Shown here: in pieces, positions 17,293 to 27,639 of the stretch
Numbering within the stretch: the stretch's first letter is position 1
How the letters are laid out: each line of letters starts with the position of its first letter
Origin: Cristatella mucedo
Taxonomy: Eukaryota; Bryozoa; Phylactolaemata; Cristatellidae
Direction: 5' to 3'
DNA length: 64,000 nt
Assembly: GCA_009760855.2 (NCBI GenBank)
Contig: WPIO01000021.1
Coordinates: 4,978,501-5,042,500 of the forward strand
Made by a program: the position numbers and the translations under genes
The notes under the pieces: model-generated
The model's input: only the letters and a program-made list of their open reading frames with translations
Told to the model about the DNA's origin: nothing
The model's database searches: none

Positions 17293-17799
17293 ATGGTAGC
17301 ATCACTTGAAGTAGGATATTGTATTAATGAAATATTACTTGATGCAGAGAAAGCAAAGAGTAATTGGTATCAAAATCCTAGTAAGTTTTTATCTGATGTT
17401 TTTGGTGAAGAAGTTTCATGGGATGCTACGCAATTGGATCCAATAGCTTGGAAAAAGAATTTCTTCGAAATGAGAGGAGGAATATTACCTGCAATTCCAG
17501 CTATAATTGCAAGTATAGCAAGTGTAATTGGAACAGTTGAATTAGCCGTGAGTATAACGGTTGCAGTTGCTGGATTAATTAAAAAGATAGTAGATACGAA
17601 AATGTATACAGCGAAAGCGCCACCTATGAGAACGCATGATGAAAGGATTAGTGCTTTGAGTTTACAAAGTTCTAGATTAAATAATGCTATTGTTGATTTG
17701 AGAAATGTGATAGAATTGCTAGAAAAGGGGATTGACAATGATTTTTCAGATAAAGTTCAGAATTCAGAGGTTAAAAATAGATTGGAATATATAAATTAA
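17293..17799 (+). CDS. Membrane-segment protein, 168 aa
   Basis: Intact frame. A central hydrophobic stretch (about residues 58-98; ILPAIPAIIASIASVIGTVE) could form two membrane helices. A C-terminal heptad-like region (LSLQSSRLNNAIVDLRNVIE) could form a coiled coil. Follows the preceding small gene by 30 bases on the same strand. Not assigned; resembles membrane or fusion-type minor virion proteins only in architecture. Confidence 0.55.
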   Translation: MVASLEVGYCINEILLDAEKAKSNWYQNPSKFLSDVFGEEVSWDATQLDPIAWKKNFFEMRGGILPAIPAIIASIASVIGTVELAVSITVAVAGLIKKIVDTKMYTAKAPPMRTHDERISALSLQSSRLNNAIVDLRNVIELLEKGIDNDFSDKVQNSEVKNRLEYIN

Positions 17800-17818
17800 G
17801 GAAAGAAATTGGTTGAAA

Positions 17819-18008
17819 ATGGTGGAGCAAGTTACTCACAAGAATTAAAGGATATCATAAAAAAATAGGTGGTCTTAAGACGTGCGATTATAAACGCGAA
17901 AGCTCGATGTTATTAGCTAACCTTTACGCACAAGGAAAATCACAGAAAGAAATTTATGACGAAATGATTAGCCTTAGAGATGATTTGAAACGCAGATGCA
18001 AGAGTTAG
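17819..18008 (+). pseudogene. Short helical protein with homopolymer frame break
   Basis: Reads YSQELKDIIKK, then after an A7 run shifts to CDYKRESSMLLANLYAQGKS and ends RRCKS with a TAG. The end overlaps the HNH gene on the other strand. The break may be a sequencing indel. Confidence 0.4.
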
Positions 18009-18560
18009 TAATCAGTGTAACGAACAATTTGATGATCTTCTGTTAGACAATAATAAATATTTAGTCGTGCAAATTCAATGTTTATACGTATTACAGTTCT
18101 ATCTCTAGCTGTTGCCGCATCTTCCGGATTGTCAAAATAACCAAGATGTTTATATCTCCATCTATTCGGATATATGATTTATATTTATTTGCTCTTTTGT
18201 CAAAACATACTCCTAAAATCAGATGTTGGATTTTTTTGTTTTTCTTTATTTCTATTGTCTTCTGAACGATTCACAATTCTTAAATTTGAAATTCTGTTGT
18301 CAGTTTGGATTAAATTGATGTGATCGATTTCAAATTTTGGCATTTCTTTGTAAACTATTAACCAAGCAATTGTATGGGCAGAATATAACTTTCCATCTAT
18401 TGTTATCATTTGTATAACTATTACTATTTACTGTTCCTGCTTCACTTCCAGCTTTTGCTAAACCACGATTAGTTTTATTTGTAAATTTGCCCGTGAAAGA
18501 GTTATAATCCAAAAGTTCCATAACTCGCTCCCTCAATACAGCAACTTCGTCAAAAGGCAT
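18005..18560 (-). pseudogene. HNH endonuclease with AP2-type DNA-binding tail (homing-type)
   Basis: Starts MPFDEVAVLRERVMELLDYN, then GKFTNKTNRGLAKAGSEAG. After a frame break comes the HNH core AHTIAWLIVYKEMPKFEIDH with NRISNLR and SEDNRNKE, the pattern of phage HNH homing enzymes. A second shift leads to an AP2-like tail (GVCFDKRANKYKSYIR, then HLGYFDNPEDAATARDRTVI). Such enzymes cut DNA to spread their own gene and are common in phages and large DNA viruses. Isolated minus-strand position between two plus-strand virion genes fits a selfish insertion. Three frame pieces suggest it is inactive unless the indels are assembly errors. Confidence 0.8.
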
Positions 18561-18592
18561 TCTATAAACTAGTTTTTATTGTTTAATATAGA

Positions 18593-19375
18593 ATGGATTA
18601 CCATCAGGTAAAACTTAACTTATCTGATCATCAACTAAAACTTAATACACAAATCTGAAAAACCAATTTCTATAAGACTAAAACATCAAGACTTATCTGG
18701 TAGTGTTTCTATTCTTGTAACAAAGACTCAACACGCAAAAATAGAAAAGTGTAAAGCAAAAGATATTGGATTGAAATTCAGTCCAAGTCTTAAGCGACTA
18801 AAAGCAAATAGAAAAGTCCGTTCTGGAATTGTTGACTTTATTAATAGGATATTTGGTGGAAGGGAATTTCATTTAAAACTTCCATCAGGTGTTCAATCAG
18901 AAAATATTCCTGGAGGAAATTTTAATAATACTAATAAATCTAGTTATGCTGGTCGACGAACAAAAATTAATCAAAGGATGGAAGAAGGTTATGAGGGGGT
19001 CAATGATCTTGATCTTGATAGGCGTGCATTTATTCATGACCATACTTATACTGAGACAAGTTCAATGCCAGAACCTAAACGAGCAGAGATACGAAATTTA
19101 TCTGATTTGGTTCGTGCAGAATCTGCTGCTCGTATTGCATTAGATCCTAGACAACCAGCTTATGCTCGTGTAGATGCAGGACTGCTGCAGCTGTTATGGC
19201 AGCTAAGCCTAAGTTAGGTTTAGGAATTGGTGGCATGTTGAATGAATCGTTTGCAATTGATTTTCTAAAAGATAAAGTATCAAATCCTGTAAGTCTAAAT
19301 AAGATACAGAATTATACTCGTGGTATTGTTGATAGAATATTAGATATAACTGGAAAAAGTTATAGACAAATTTAG
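18593..19375 (+). pseudogene. Virion protein with PLA2-like domain
   Basis: ATG 18593 opens MDYHQVKLNLSDHQLKLNTQ, with a shift near 18655. A lysine-rich N-terminal part then leads to YAGRRTKINQRMEEGYEGVN, followed by LDRRAFIHDHTYTE. The His-Asp plus nearby Tyr has the layout of the catalytic site of virion phospholipase A2-like domains, which help particles leave endosomes. A second shift lies near 19185; the last part reads PKLGLGIGGMLNESFAIDFL and ends at a TAG. Known in parvovirus VP1 and in adintovirus-type elements. Whether the active-site geometry is intact cannot be judged from sequence alone. Confidence 0.65.
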
Positions 19376-19445
19376 CTTAACTAATTTTAGTTTTTTTATT
19401 GTTTTTTCTGTTTTTATTTATTGTTTTTTTTTGTGTTTTTTATGT

Positions 19446-19933
19446 CTAACACTCACCTGGATCGAATTCACTTCGTTTAACAACATTATAAGCTTTAACT
19501 TGATCTAATTTCAATCTAATATTAAGTCTTTCTTCAGAATTGTAAGTATCTTTAGTTATATAACTTCTATCAAGAATACTTGTTACTGCAAAGTCATTTC
19601 CAAGTTTTTGAATTACATCAGCAATACTATTGAATTTTAGTTGTTTGTTCTTTTGATCAAAGAATATACCTGGTTTACTACCAAAATCAAATCTTACTCC
19701 AATAGTTGAACATTGAGATAAATCGTAACCCTGAATTCAAGTTTATTACTTGCTCTTTCTGCAATATTTTCTAGAGCAGGTTTCATATCTTCACTGATAT
19801 AGATCCATGCATTAAAGTATGGTTTAGAATCTTTAGAAAGTTTCTCTTCAATGTGGATACGAGCTGGTTTTCATTTTGGGATGACAACAGAAGAATTTTT
19901 AAACACAACAAATTTCTTGTTTTGGATTTCCAT
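19446..19933 (-). pseudogene. Small conserved-looking minor protein, about 160 aa
   Basis: Starts MEIQNKKFVVFKNSSVVIPK, meets a TGA at 19873-19871 with the frame continuing as KPARIHIEEKLSKDSKPYFN, then shifts near 19735. It ends with KLGNDFAVTSILDRSYITKD and a TAG. Lies just downstream of the protease on the same strand. Function not recognised; small DNA-binding proteins occur at similar places in related elements. Confidence 0.5.
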
Positions 19934-19962
19934 TTCTATATATGGAAAATAAAACGTTTAAA

Positions 19963-20692
19963 TTAAATTAATAATTGCATTGTCGTTCCAAAATCTGTTT
20001 CTTGCATTAGTTTTAAGAATATTAAGCATTTTTTCCACAATCTGTTTGATTGTATTCTTGTAGTTTAAAGGTCTGAAAACTTGGTATAACACCAAAGTAA
20101 TTTGTTACTTCTGGCATTGGCGGTGTACCAAATGAATCAAAGTAAAAACATTTTTTAACTTCTTTTTTAGTGCTACCCAATGATAGATTGCTAAACCTGA
20201 TTCTCCTTTATTGCAAATAAGACATTCATTTTCTAGTGGTTTTGTTAGTTAATTTCTTGCAAATACACCCTTAAAGTTTTTTATATCTAATTCCTTTACA
20301 CAATTATTTATTTCTGTATCTGTTAGTGGGGCTGATTTTACTTTTTCTTTTAGTTTGTCTATAGTCTTTTTCAACTCTGCAATTATTTGTTGTTTGTTTG
20401 CTGCACCAGTTCTCATTCTTCTACCATGTGATAAAACTCCTTCACTTGTTGATCCTGTTCCTAATCTTCTACCATGTGACAAAACACCAGTTCCTAACTT
20501 TCTTCCATGTGATAATACACCTTCACCAGTTGATGATTCTCCTCTTAGTCTTACAAACTGTGATTTCTTTCTATCACAAATAGTACAAACTCCTTTTACC
20601 ATTCCTCTTAATCCTGTTTTACTATTTACTTCAACATACTCTTCATGTATTGTATCAGTTGGTTTCTTACACTTCTAGCAGTAAATTTCCAT
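19963..20692 (-). pseudogene. Zinc-ribbon core-type protein fused to adenain-like protease
   Basis: The N-terminus (MEIYC, TAG at 20679-20677, KCKKPTDTIHEEY ... CTICDRKKSQF) is a four-Cys zinc ribbon of the DUF5679 type. Three repeats of GVLSHGRRLGTG-like text follow, then a helical linker. The frame continues into FKGVFARN, the start of an adenovirus-type Cys protease. Its later parts are visible in shifting frames: YHWVALKK (catalytic His), YFDSFGTPPMPEV (acidic residue) and QTDCGKN (catalytic Cys). The protease would process virion proteins. Whether the two parts are truly one gene or only appear joined is open. Confidence 0.7.
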
Positions 20693-20725
20693 ATCTATAA
20701 ATATAAAGAACTTTTTTAATATAGA

Positions 20726-21395
20726 ATGTCATTAAGAGTTAGAGCTTTTAATTTTGGACAGGATGTTGATACTGGTCATAAAGAACCTTTACCTAATGTA
20801 CCTATTAGAACATTATTACTTGGACCAAGTGGTTCAGGTAAATCTCAGTTAGTAATGAACTAGATATTTTATGGTATGTTAAATTATGATACTTGTACAA
20901 TCATTGCTTCAAGTTTAGATCAAAATTTATATTGTGGTCTTATGTCAATGACTAAAGATAATCATTCTTACGTTTGAGTAAATGGTATTGATGAAATGCC
21001 AGAAGTTAATTCTTATAAGAATTGTAAGAATGTCGTTGTATTGGATGATCTTATGGCAGAAGATCAATCAACATTTTTAGACTATTTTTCTAGAGAAAGA
21101 CAAAGAATTGAACATATTTTATCTTGCTCAAGGATTTATTATTATTCCTAGATGAGAAATAAGAAACGATATAAATATGGTCATAATCTTTAAACAAAAT
21201 AATACTGATATTGAATACATTCATGATGCATATGTTGGTGATATAGATAAAAAACAGTTTAAAGATTGGGTTAATTCTTGTACAAGAAATCATTTTGGAT
21301 ATTGTGCTATTGATTTAACTAAAACTGAATCAGAAGGAAGATTTTGGTCTATTAATAAAACAGGGAAACAATTAATAACTATTTTTAATACCTAA
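20726..21395 (+). pseudogene. A32/FtsK-HerA-type genome-packaging ATPase
   Basis: Drives viral DNA into the capsid using ATP. Walker A is LLLGPSGSGKSQLV (about residues 30-43); Walker B is VVVLDDLMAE. The later part holds FYLAQGFIIIPR-like text after a shift near 21115, then MVIIFKQNNTDIEYIHDAYV and a C-terminal FGYCAIDLTKTESEGRF. Breaks: TAG at 20861, TGA at 20975 and 21153 with the frame continuing each time, and one shift. Length about 220 aa is normal for the family. Confidence 0.85.
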
Positions 21396-21406
21396 TACAT
21401 ATAGGA

Positions 21407-23327
21407 ATGATTACTGGTAAAATTTACGCAAGTAAAAATAAGCCATATAAAGGAAGTGTTCAAGAAGCAACTGATTTACAAAAAAACTTATAAACTTAGA
21501 AGAGTTATGTGTTGCTTCTATACTTGATAACAGTCAAGAAATACAAAGAATTGAATCAAAAATGATTGCAAGAGATATAATAGAACATGAATTAAATGAA
21601 CATGCTATAGAGAAATGAACTGATAATTCAGGAGAAATTGTTATTGATAAACTAAAAAGAATTAGACCTAATCTTGCTATAGAAATGAAGAATAGTGAAG
21701 AAATACAATGGACAAAGATAATCCGAGGTACCTCTGAAATATGGGCTCCGTGCTAGGTCCGGTTATTTTCACGGTTTATACTCTCCCTCTTGCTGATGTG
21801 ATTGCCAAGGACAATCTAGGCTTTCACTTCTATGCGGATGACACTCAGTTGTACCTTTGCTTTGATCCCAACCAGCCTTCAAGCACCTCAAATTCTCTCA
21901 ACTCACTTGCTGCATGTATTGATGACATTCGCGCATGGATGGCAGCAAATTTTCTAAAACTAAACGATGACAAAACTAACTTACTAGTCATAGGCAAACG
22001 AAGTGCGATTGAGAAATTGTAAAAGCTAATGCTCAAAATCGGCTCTGCCAGCACATCTGCTGAATCTGCACGAAATCTAGGTGTCATGTTTCAACGTGAC
22101 CTTTTGTTACACGACCGCATTAGTTCCACAGTCAAGTCTGTTGACTTTCGGCTACATAACACTGCTAAAATTCGGGCTTGTTTAGACAGGGATACTACAT
22201 CTAAATTGGTCCATGCATTTGTGACATCCCGTCTTGACTTCTGTAACTCGCTGCTTACTGGCCTACCGGCATGTGCAATCAGGCGGTTACAGATGGTGCA
22301 AAACTCAGCAGCAAGGCTTGTCTGTCGTGAACGTCGCAGTTGCCACATCACACCACTTCTCGCCGACCTGCATTGGCTCACAGTCAAGCAACGGATCGAC
22401 TTCAAGGTCTTGTCACTCAATTTTAGGCCACTTCACTCTTTGGCTCCAGCCTATCTCTCAGATCTACTCCCCCACCACGCCAAGCATCGTACCACCCGCT
22501 TTTCGGAATCCAACAATTTACCAATACCTCGTACAAAGCTGAAATCCTTTGAAGACTGTGCATTTAGTTCGTATGCTCCCAAAGCCTGGAACTCCCTCCC
22601 GACTTGCGTCAGAACATCCCCTGACTTGACCACATTTAAAAAGAACTTAAAAACACACTTATTTAGGACAGCATTTAGTGGGTCCCTGTGATTCGTCCTT
22701 CATGTGCTGACACTGTGCATGCTGCCACTAACCACACTTGCATGCTGACCCTGTGCATGTCACCCCTAACCATGTTATTCATGTTGTTTATCAAGCATGA
22801 TATTACTCATGATTCAATCGCGTTTCCCTTTGCAGCAAATGTGAATCGCCTAGAAAGAGATTGAGTTCTCTGAAGGTGCTTTATCAAGTGCATTATTATT
22901 ATTATTATAAAAGGCTTTGGGTTTTGATGTGTTTGAATACGGAGACAAACTAAAAAGTTTGATGGAAAGTGTGAATTCAGAATATAAAGATCAACTGAAA
23001 ATGTACTATAATATAAAGAAGAAATAAAAAAGTTTTAGATCAAGCACAAAAGACTTTAGAAGAAAAATCAACACCAGATATTTCAAGAGCTTTTAAAAGA
23101 TCAATTGACGCATTTAAAAAGGAGATCCTCAAAAAGCACTGACTTTAATTAACGGAGCAATGACAAATCCACCTAATGGTGTAACAGTGGAATACCTTAA
23201 AGAAACTCGAAAATTGGTTTCTGACATTCTTAACGTTTATCCTTCAACTGGTACACCAAAAAGAAATAAAGCAAGAATACAGGAATTAAAAGAAGACGAA
23301 CCACTTGTTATTGCTACTCCTCCTTAA
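21407..23327 (+). pseudogene. Unknown viral gene split by a LINE insertion
   Basis: The first part starts MITGKIYASKNKPYKGSVQE, shifts in an A7 run near 21485, and continues with SILDNSQEIQRIESKMIARD and a TGA at 21616. The LINE occupies about 21706-22909. The second part resumes with FGFDVFEYGDKLKSLMESVN, shifts near 23025 and ends EDEPLVIATPP with TAA. Helical and charged overall. Lies between the packaging ATPase and the capsid genes, so a virion-assembly role is possible but unproven. Confidence 0.55.
21706..22909 (+). mobile_element. LINE family 1 insertion, 5' truncated, RT C-terminal half
   Basis: Carries reverse transcriptase text with the catalytic [12 protein letters not shown], then the family C-terminus (AWNSLPTCVRTSPDLTTFKK) to a TGA near 22691. 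The 3' untranslated tail ends GCGCCTAGAAAGAGATTGAG-like and (ATT)n. One TAA near 22021 breaks the frame. Belongs to the CR1/L2/Jockey-like group of non-LTR elements by RT wording; clade not settled. It interrupts a viral gene. Confidence 0.85.
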
Positions 23328-23330
23328 GCA

Positions 23331-23750
23331 GTGAATGATAAAGATATTCTTCTTGAACTTGTTACTAAAAGTGAAGTATCTGATAAGATAAGAAAGAGTA
23401 TACAAAATCTTAATGGAAAAAGAAAGCACGATTTGATGGAACTCTTTTCAATATTTTTACAGAATTATATTCAAAGAAAAAAAACACAAACAGAAGAAAT
23501 AATTGTTGAGTATCTTAAACCAAAGTTTAAACTAGAAGAGAAAGTTGGTCAAGGAATAGAAGTAATTCCTTTACTTGTAAGTAGTGATAGAGAAGTATTT
23601 GATAAGATAGATCTATGGTTGCGTGAACTTGCTGCTGGAAATAAGGGAGTAGTAAATTCAATCAGTGCTGTTATCGATTCTCTTGCTAAATCTAGAAAAG
23701 TTCCAAAGAGTTATGTTGCAATGATAAGTAAACTTTTGCATGATATATAG
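23331..23750 (+). CDS. Helical protein, 139 codons, unknown
   Basis: An open frame to a TAG, but no ATG at its beginning: it opens GTG AAT GAT directly after the preceding gene's TAA. Visible text includes DILLELVTKSEVSDKIRKSI and a C-terminal SRKVPKSYVAMISKLLHDI. Mostly alpha-helical. It sits just upstream of the penton-like gene. The true start may be a lost ATG or the gene may continue the previous one through a frame change. Confidence 0.5.
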   Translation: MNDKDILLELVTKSEVSDKIRKSIQNLNGKRKHDLMELFSIFLQNYIQRKKTQTEEIIVEYLKPKFKLEEKVGQGIEVIPLLVSSDREVFDKIDLWLRELAAGNKGVVNSISAVIDSLAKSRKVPKSYVAMISKLLHDI

Positions 23751-23751
23751 A

Positions 23752-24298
23752 ATGGGTGAACTTTTGAAAGTTGTACAAGATTTGTTTAAAAGTTTTGAAG
23801 GTTTTAGGAAAGATGTTCAGGCAGGTAAAGATGGGTATATATTTAATATAAGTGGAACTACTAATCCAATAAAGTACATATAGATGATCCTATTAAGCTT
23901 AGAAAAAAAGTTCAAGATATGTTTTAAGAAGTTTACTGGTACTAATTCTATAAAAAAAAATATCACTACTTCGAATAATACTTTTTTATAGAGTACCAGA
24001 TGGATCAGAACAAACAATAACAATTAAACCTGGAATTTATACTGCTATTACAGATGATATGAACATTGGTTTTGCTGATATAATTACCAATTCAATTACA
24101 CAATCTGGAGCAACAACTGATAAGTTTGTTTTAGGTGTTGACACTGCTACTGCTAATTCTTGGCTTACTATGCCTGTTGGTTGGACGTTTCTTGCTAGTA
24201 AATCTAGTATTTCTAGTATTCTTGGTTTTACTAGTTCTGCTTATACAACAGATCCAAACTTTTCAACAATGTATCCTAACATTACTCGCTGGTGGTAA
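23752..24298 (+). pseudogene. Penton-like minor capsid protein, truncated
   Basis: ATG 23752 opens MGELLKVVQDLFKSFEGFRK. Shifts near 23880 and 23995 lead to DGSEQTITIKPGIYT, then SSISSILGFTSSAYTTDPNF. The 'IKPGIYT ... SI..ILGF' layout is typical of penton-like vertex proteins in this virus group. The text ends at PNITRWW, short of a full penton, and joins directly to capsid-like text, so a deletion may have removed its end and the start of the next gene. Confidence 0.6.
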
Positions 24299-25638
24299 TT
24301 ATGGTCCTCCTAACAGAAATCTTACTGCAGGTCTTGTTAATAATGTAGGTGCATGGATTCAGTTCAATGAGAGTTAGACTTGGTACTGAAGAAATAGAAA
24401 GTGTTACACTTCAACAAGGACCTGGAACTGTTTCAGCACTTATGGGTTTACTTTGTTATCCAAATGATTCCAATAGAACAGAAGGACCTACAACTGGATG
24501 GAAAAAATGTTAAGCTAGTTCAATGGATGATATGTCTTTCAATATTTCTGCTAATACTGTTAATCCTCTTAGTTATCCGTTTACTAGTCGTGCTGCTGCA
24601 TCTGCAAGTGCTTCAAACGTTGGATTTCTTTATAGAAGAGGTCTAATAAATGTTCTTGCAGATACTACACGTACATTCAGTATATCACTACGACTATCAC
24701 AATTGTGTGGTTTTTGTGCTGATATGAATACAATTCTTTATAATATTCCATTTACCCTTGAATTGACTCGAGTTGGTGGAAATGATTTTGATGCAATTAT
24801 GACATGTGTATCAGGTGATGCTAATGCAATTGTAAGTAGAGGTGTTGCTAATGCCGCTGGAAATGGTACTTTGAATGCATTCAGAATTATGATGTCAAAA
24901 ATGCGATCGATTGTTCCATGTGTTACACCTATGGAAAATATTCAAAAATCTCTTGCTGATATTTCAAGTGAGAGATCAAGGAAACAAAGACTTAACTACA
25001 GAGTTAGGCGTTATGAGAATACGACTAACTAATTTCAATCAAGGTACAAAATATACTCGAACTCTATCAGTACAAAATAATATTGATGAAGTAAGATGTC
25101 TAGTTGTAGCTGCACAAAACTATGGCAAATGTGGAAATTATACTAGCAATCCTTGTACATATAATCATTGTGATATTAAAAGTGTAAATTTACTTGCTAA
25201 TGGATCTAAAAATATCCAACTGTTCCAAGAAGTAGTTATCCAAAAGATGGAAAGTGTTCAACAGCTTATCTAGGTTTCACTACATTCAGAAAGCAATACC
25301 TTGGATTGAATGAAGTGACTGAACCTGTTGGTGTTACGTTTCCAGAGTGGTTATCTCTTTATCCTATTCATGTAATTGATCTACAATACAATGATGAACC
25401 ACTTGGAGTAACATCTAAACTTGATGTTACTGTTGAACTTAATAGTTTTATTTCTACAGCTGCTGATGCTGGTAGCGTTGCTGCTGGTGGAACTGGTTCT
25501 GCTGCTATTCCTTTAACAAAAATAATTATTCACTATCTTACTATCTGTGAGAATACTGCTGAACTAACGTCAAATGGTAATGGATCTAACTTTACTTGTA
25601 ATAAAGGAACATTTGTTAATGATGGAACAAAATTTTAA
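24299..25638 (+). pseudogene. Double-jelly-roll major capsid protein, N-terminally short
   Basis: Forms the icosahedral shell. Recognised from LVNNVGAWIQF at about 24337, LGTEEIESV and VSALMGLLCYPND, then FSISLRLSQLCGFCADMNTI with TLELTR in the first jelly roll. The second roll shows YNHCDIKSVNLLANGS, then LNEVTEPVGVTFPEWLSLYP and IHVIDLQYNDEP. Ends KGTFVNDGTKF and TAA. Breaks: shift near 24375, TAA or shift at 24512, shift near 25030 and near 25268. The extreme N-terminus expected for the family is missing. Confidence 0.85.
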
Positions 25639-25691
25639 GTGAATTTATAAACAGAATATAATGCACACAAAAAATTTTATTCAAGGATCTA

Positions 25692-26342
25692 ATGAGTGGG
25701 GAAAAAATGTCATTGAATATTGGTGGATCTGAATTTTATTCTGTTTTAGGAAGTTATATGATGTTTGGAACACAATTAGATTGTAATATTAAATTAATTG
25801 CTAATAGAAAACTAAAAAAATATATTGCTAATAACTCACCTATGAGATTTTCTCAAATGTTGTTGGGTAAGCTATTTGAACCTGTTGCTGCTAAATTTCT
25901 AGAAATGAAACTTGATAGAAATATTGATAATTCAAATGATTGTTTTACTAGTGATGGAGTCTATAGATACTCTCGTGATGGAATAATTGATGGTGATACA
26001 CTAGTAGAAATAAAATGTTTATGGAGTAGAAACATAGTTGAAGAATTTATTCCAAAACAATACTTAGCGCAGTGTTCACTTGGATTACATGTATTAAATT
26101 TGAATAGATGTTTTTCCTCCGAGTTTGAGATTTGTGTTCCTGGATTGAATTGTAATGATATACCTTTAGACTACATAGCAGCAGGAAATGTTAGAATACC
26201 TACTAATTTTGATTTTGATATGCCAATTAGAACTGATTTACTTATGTTGCTTCTTAGAGAAAAAAGTTTTTTTAATTTTGAGTTTGATATTATAAGCGAA
26301 TATGGCAGATTTAACAATAAAAAAGTAATGGTTATGATATAA
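25692..26342 (+). CDS. YqaJ/lambda-exonuclease-type recombinase nuclease
   Basis: 216 aa, intact from ATG 25692 to TAA. Motifs in order: QMLLGKLFEPVAAKFLEM (helix with conserved Glu), YRYSRDGIIDGDTLVEIKC (catalytic Asp and the E-x-K pair) and PKQYLAQCSLGLHVL (conserved Gln). These are the PD-(D/E)XK-type exonuclease motifs used for single-strand-annealing recombination. It would process replicating viral DNA ends. One of few undamaged genes here. The family assignment is from motifs only. Confidence 0.75.
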   Translation: MSGEKMSLNIGGSEFYSVLGSYMMFGTQLDCNIKLIANRKLKKYIANNSPMRFSQMLLGKLFEPVAAKFLEMKLDRNIDNSNDCFTSDGVYRYSRDGIIDGDTLVEIKCLWSRNIVEEFIPKQYLAQCSLGLHVLNLNRCFSSEFEICVPGLNCNDIPLDYIAAGNVRIPTNFDFDMPIRTDLLMLLLREKSFFNFEFDIISEYGRFNNKKVMVMI

Positions 26343-26486
26343 AATATTATATAAAAAAATTAAGGAATACAAGTGGTAGAAGAAAAATATCATGGAAGAT
26401 TTGCAAGAATAGTATCAATTGTTAGAGAAGTATTAGATAGATCTAAAATTTTAATTAATAAATATATAGATGAGTGTAAAGATTAA
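26343..26486 (+). pseudogene. Short remnant upstream of fibre gene
   Basis: A frame without ATG reads VVEEKYHGRFARIVSIVREV and ends ECKD with TAA. Its end overlaps the ATG of the next fibre gene. May be a small gene with a lost start. Confidence 0.3.
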
Positions 26487-27639
26487 CACTGACGATTACG
26501 TATAAAAAATCAATGGATATATCCTATCTGATCTTAATGCAAATGGAAATTAAATTATAAATTTATCTGATCCTGTAAATTAGAGTGATGCTGTAACAAG
26601 ATCCTATGCTGATAAAAACTGTATAGTTATATCATCAGGATCACTTAATCTTGCTGGTAATTCTATTACAAATCTTGGGGCAGGTGTTAATCCTGCTGAT
26701 GGAGTTAATCTTAGTCAGTTAAATAATTATGTTAAAAAATCAGGTGATACAATAATAATAATAATAAGAATAAGAATAATAATGTACTTGATAAAGTGCC
26801 CTCAGAGAACTTAATCTCTTTCTAGGCGCTTTACATTTGCTGCAAAGGGAAGTGCAATTAAATGGTAAGTAAAATCATGCTTAAAAAACAAACAAAATGA
26901 ATAACATGGTTAGGGGTGACATGCACAGGGTCAGCATGCAAATGTGGTTAGTGGCAGCATGCACAGTATCAGCACGCATAAGCACGTGAAGGACGAACCA
27001 CAGGGACCCACTATATGCTGTCCTAAATAGGTGTGTTTTTAAGTTCACAATGACAAGTGATTTAAACATAGCCAGTTATGCTATAAAATCTACTTATTGG
27101 AATTCAGGTAATGGAAATCCAGTAGTATTCAATGATGACTTTTGTGTTACTTATGGAGAAATGAAAAGAGATGTTTTACTAAAAGCTTATCCTTCAACAA
27201 CAAATATAAATATGGGTGAAAATTCAATAACTAATGTTGCTGATCCTGTTAATCCTTGTGATGTTGCAACAAAAAATTATGTAGATAAAATAGTTAAAAA
27301 ATAACAGAAGTAGTAACAATCTCAATGAATCTTAAAGCATTGACTTCAATTATTAACGTATCAATTTCTTATTCATGGACTAATAAAACAGCTCTACCAA
27401 GAATGTTATTAAGTGTTACGGTTGTTGGTGCATCAAATTGTGTATTACTTAGACCTAGTAGTGATCCAGCTGTTGTATCTGGTGAAATAAGAGCTATTAA
27501 TACTTCTCCGAGTGGAGGAGTAGATTTGAAGTATAAAGCATATTTTAGTCAACTACCAACTGATTATTACTTCATTGACAATCTTGGAAATTTAAAGGTA
27601 AGCCTCTTGGTTAGTTATGTGGTCTCCTGAAAAGTATAG
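26470..27639 (+). pseudogene. Plus-strand fibre-like protein with tail-fibre repeats, split by a LINE
   Basis: ATG 26470 opens MSVKINTDDYV. Repeats include SLNLAGNSITNLGAGVNPAD with GVNLSQLNNYV, and after the LINE NMGENSITNVADPVNPCDVA then TKNYVDKIVKK. This 'N.ITNV.DP....D..TK.YVD' unit is a hallmark of bacteriophage tail fibres. A C-terminal beta-rich part (27325-27639) is NVSISYSWTNKTALPRMLLS and onwards. Breaks: TAA near 26503 and 26551, TAG near 26581, LINE 26751-27046, a TAA at 27304, TGA at 27628 just before a TAG at 27639. Confidence 0.7.
26751..27046 (-). mobile_element. LINE family 1, 3' end inserted in fibre gene
   Basis: Holds the (AAT)n start, the tail GAGAACTTAATCTCTTTCTA and the 3' UTR down to the C-terminal codons. 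ACAAT occurs on both sides (26749-26753 and 27047-27051), a likely target duplication. Fibre text continues in frame on each side. Confidence 0.85.
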
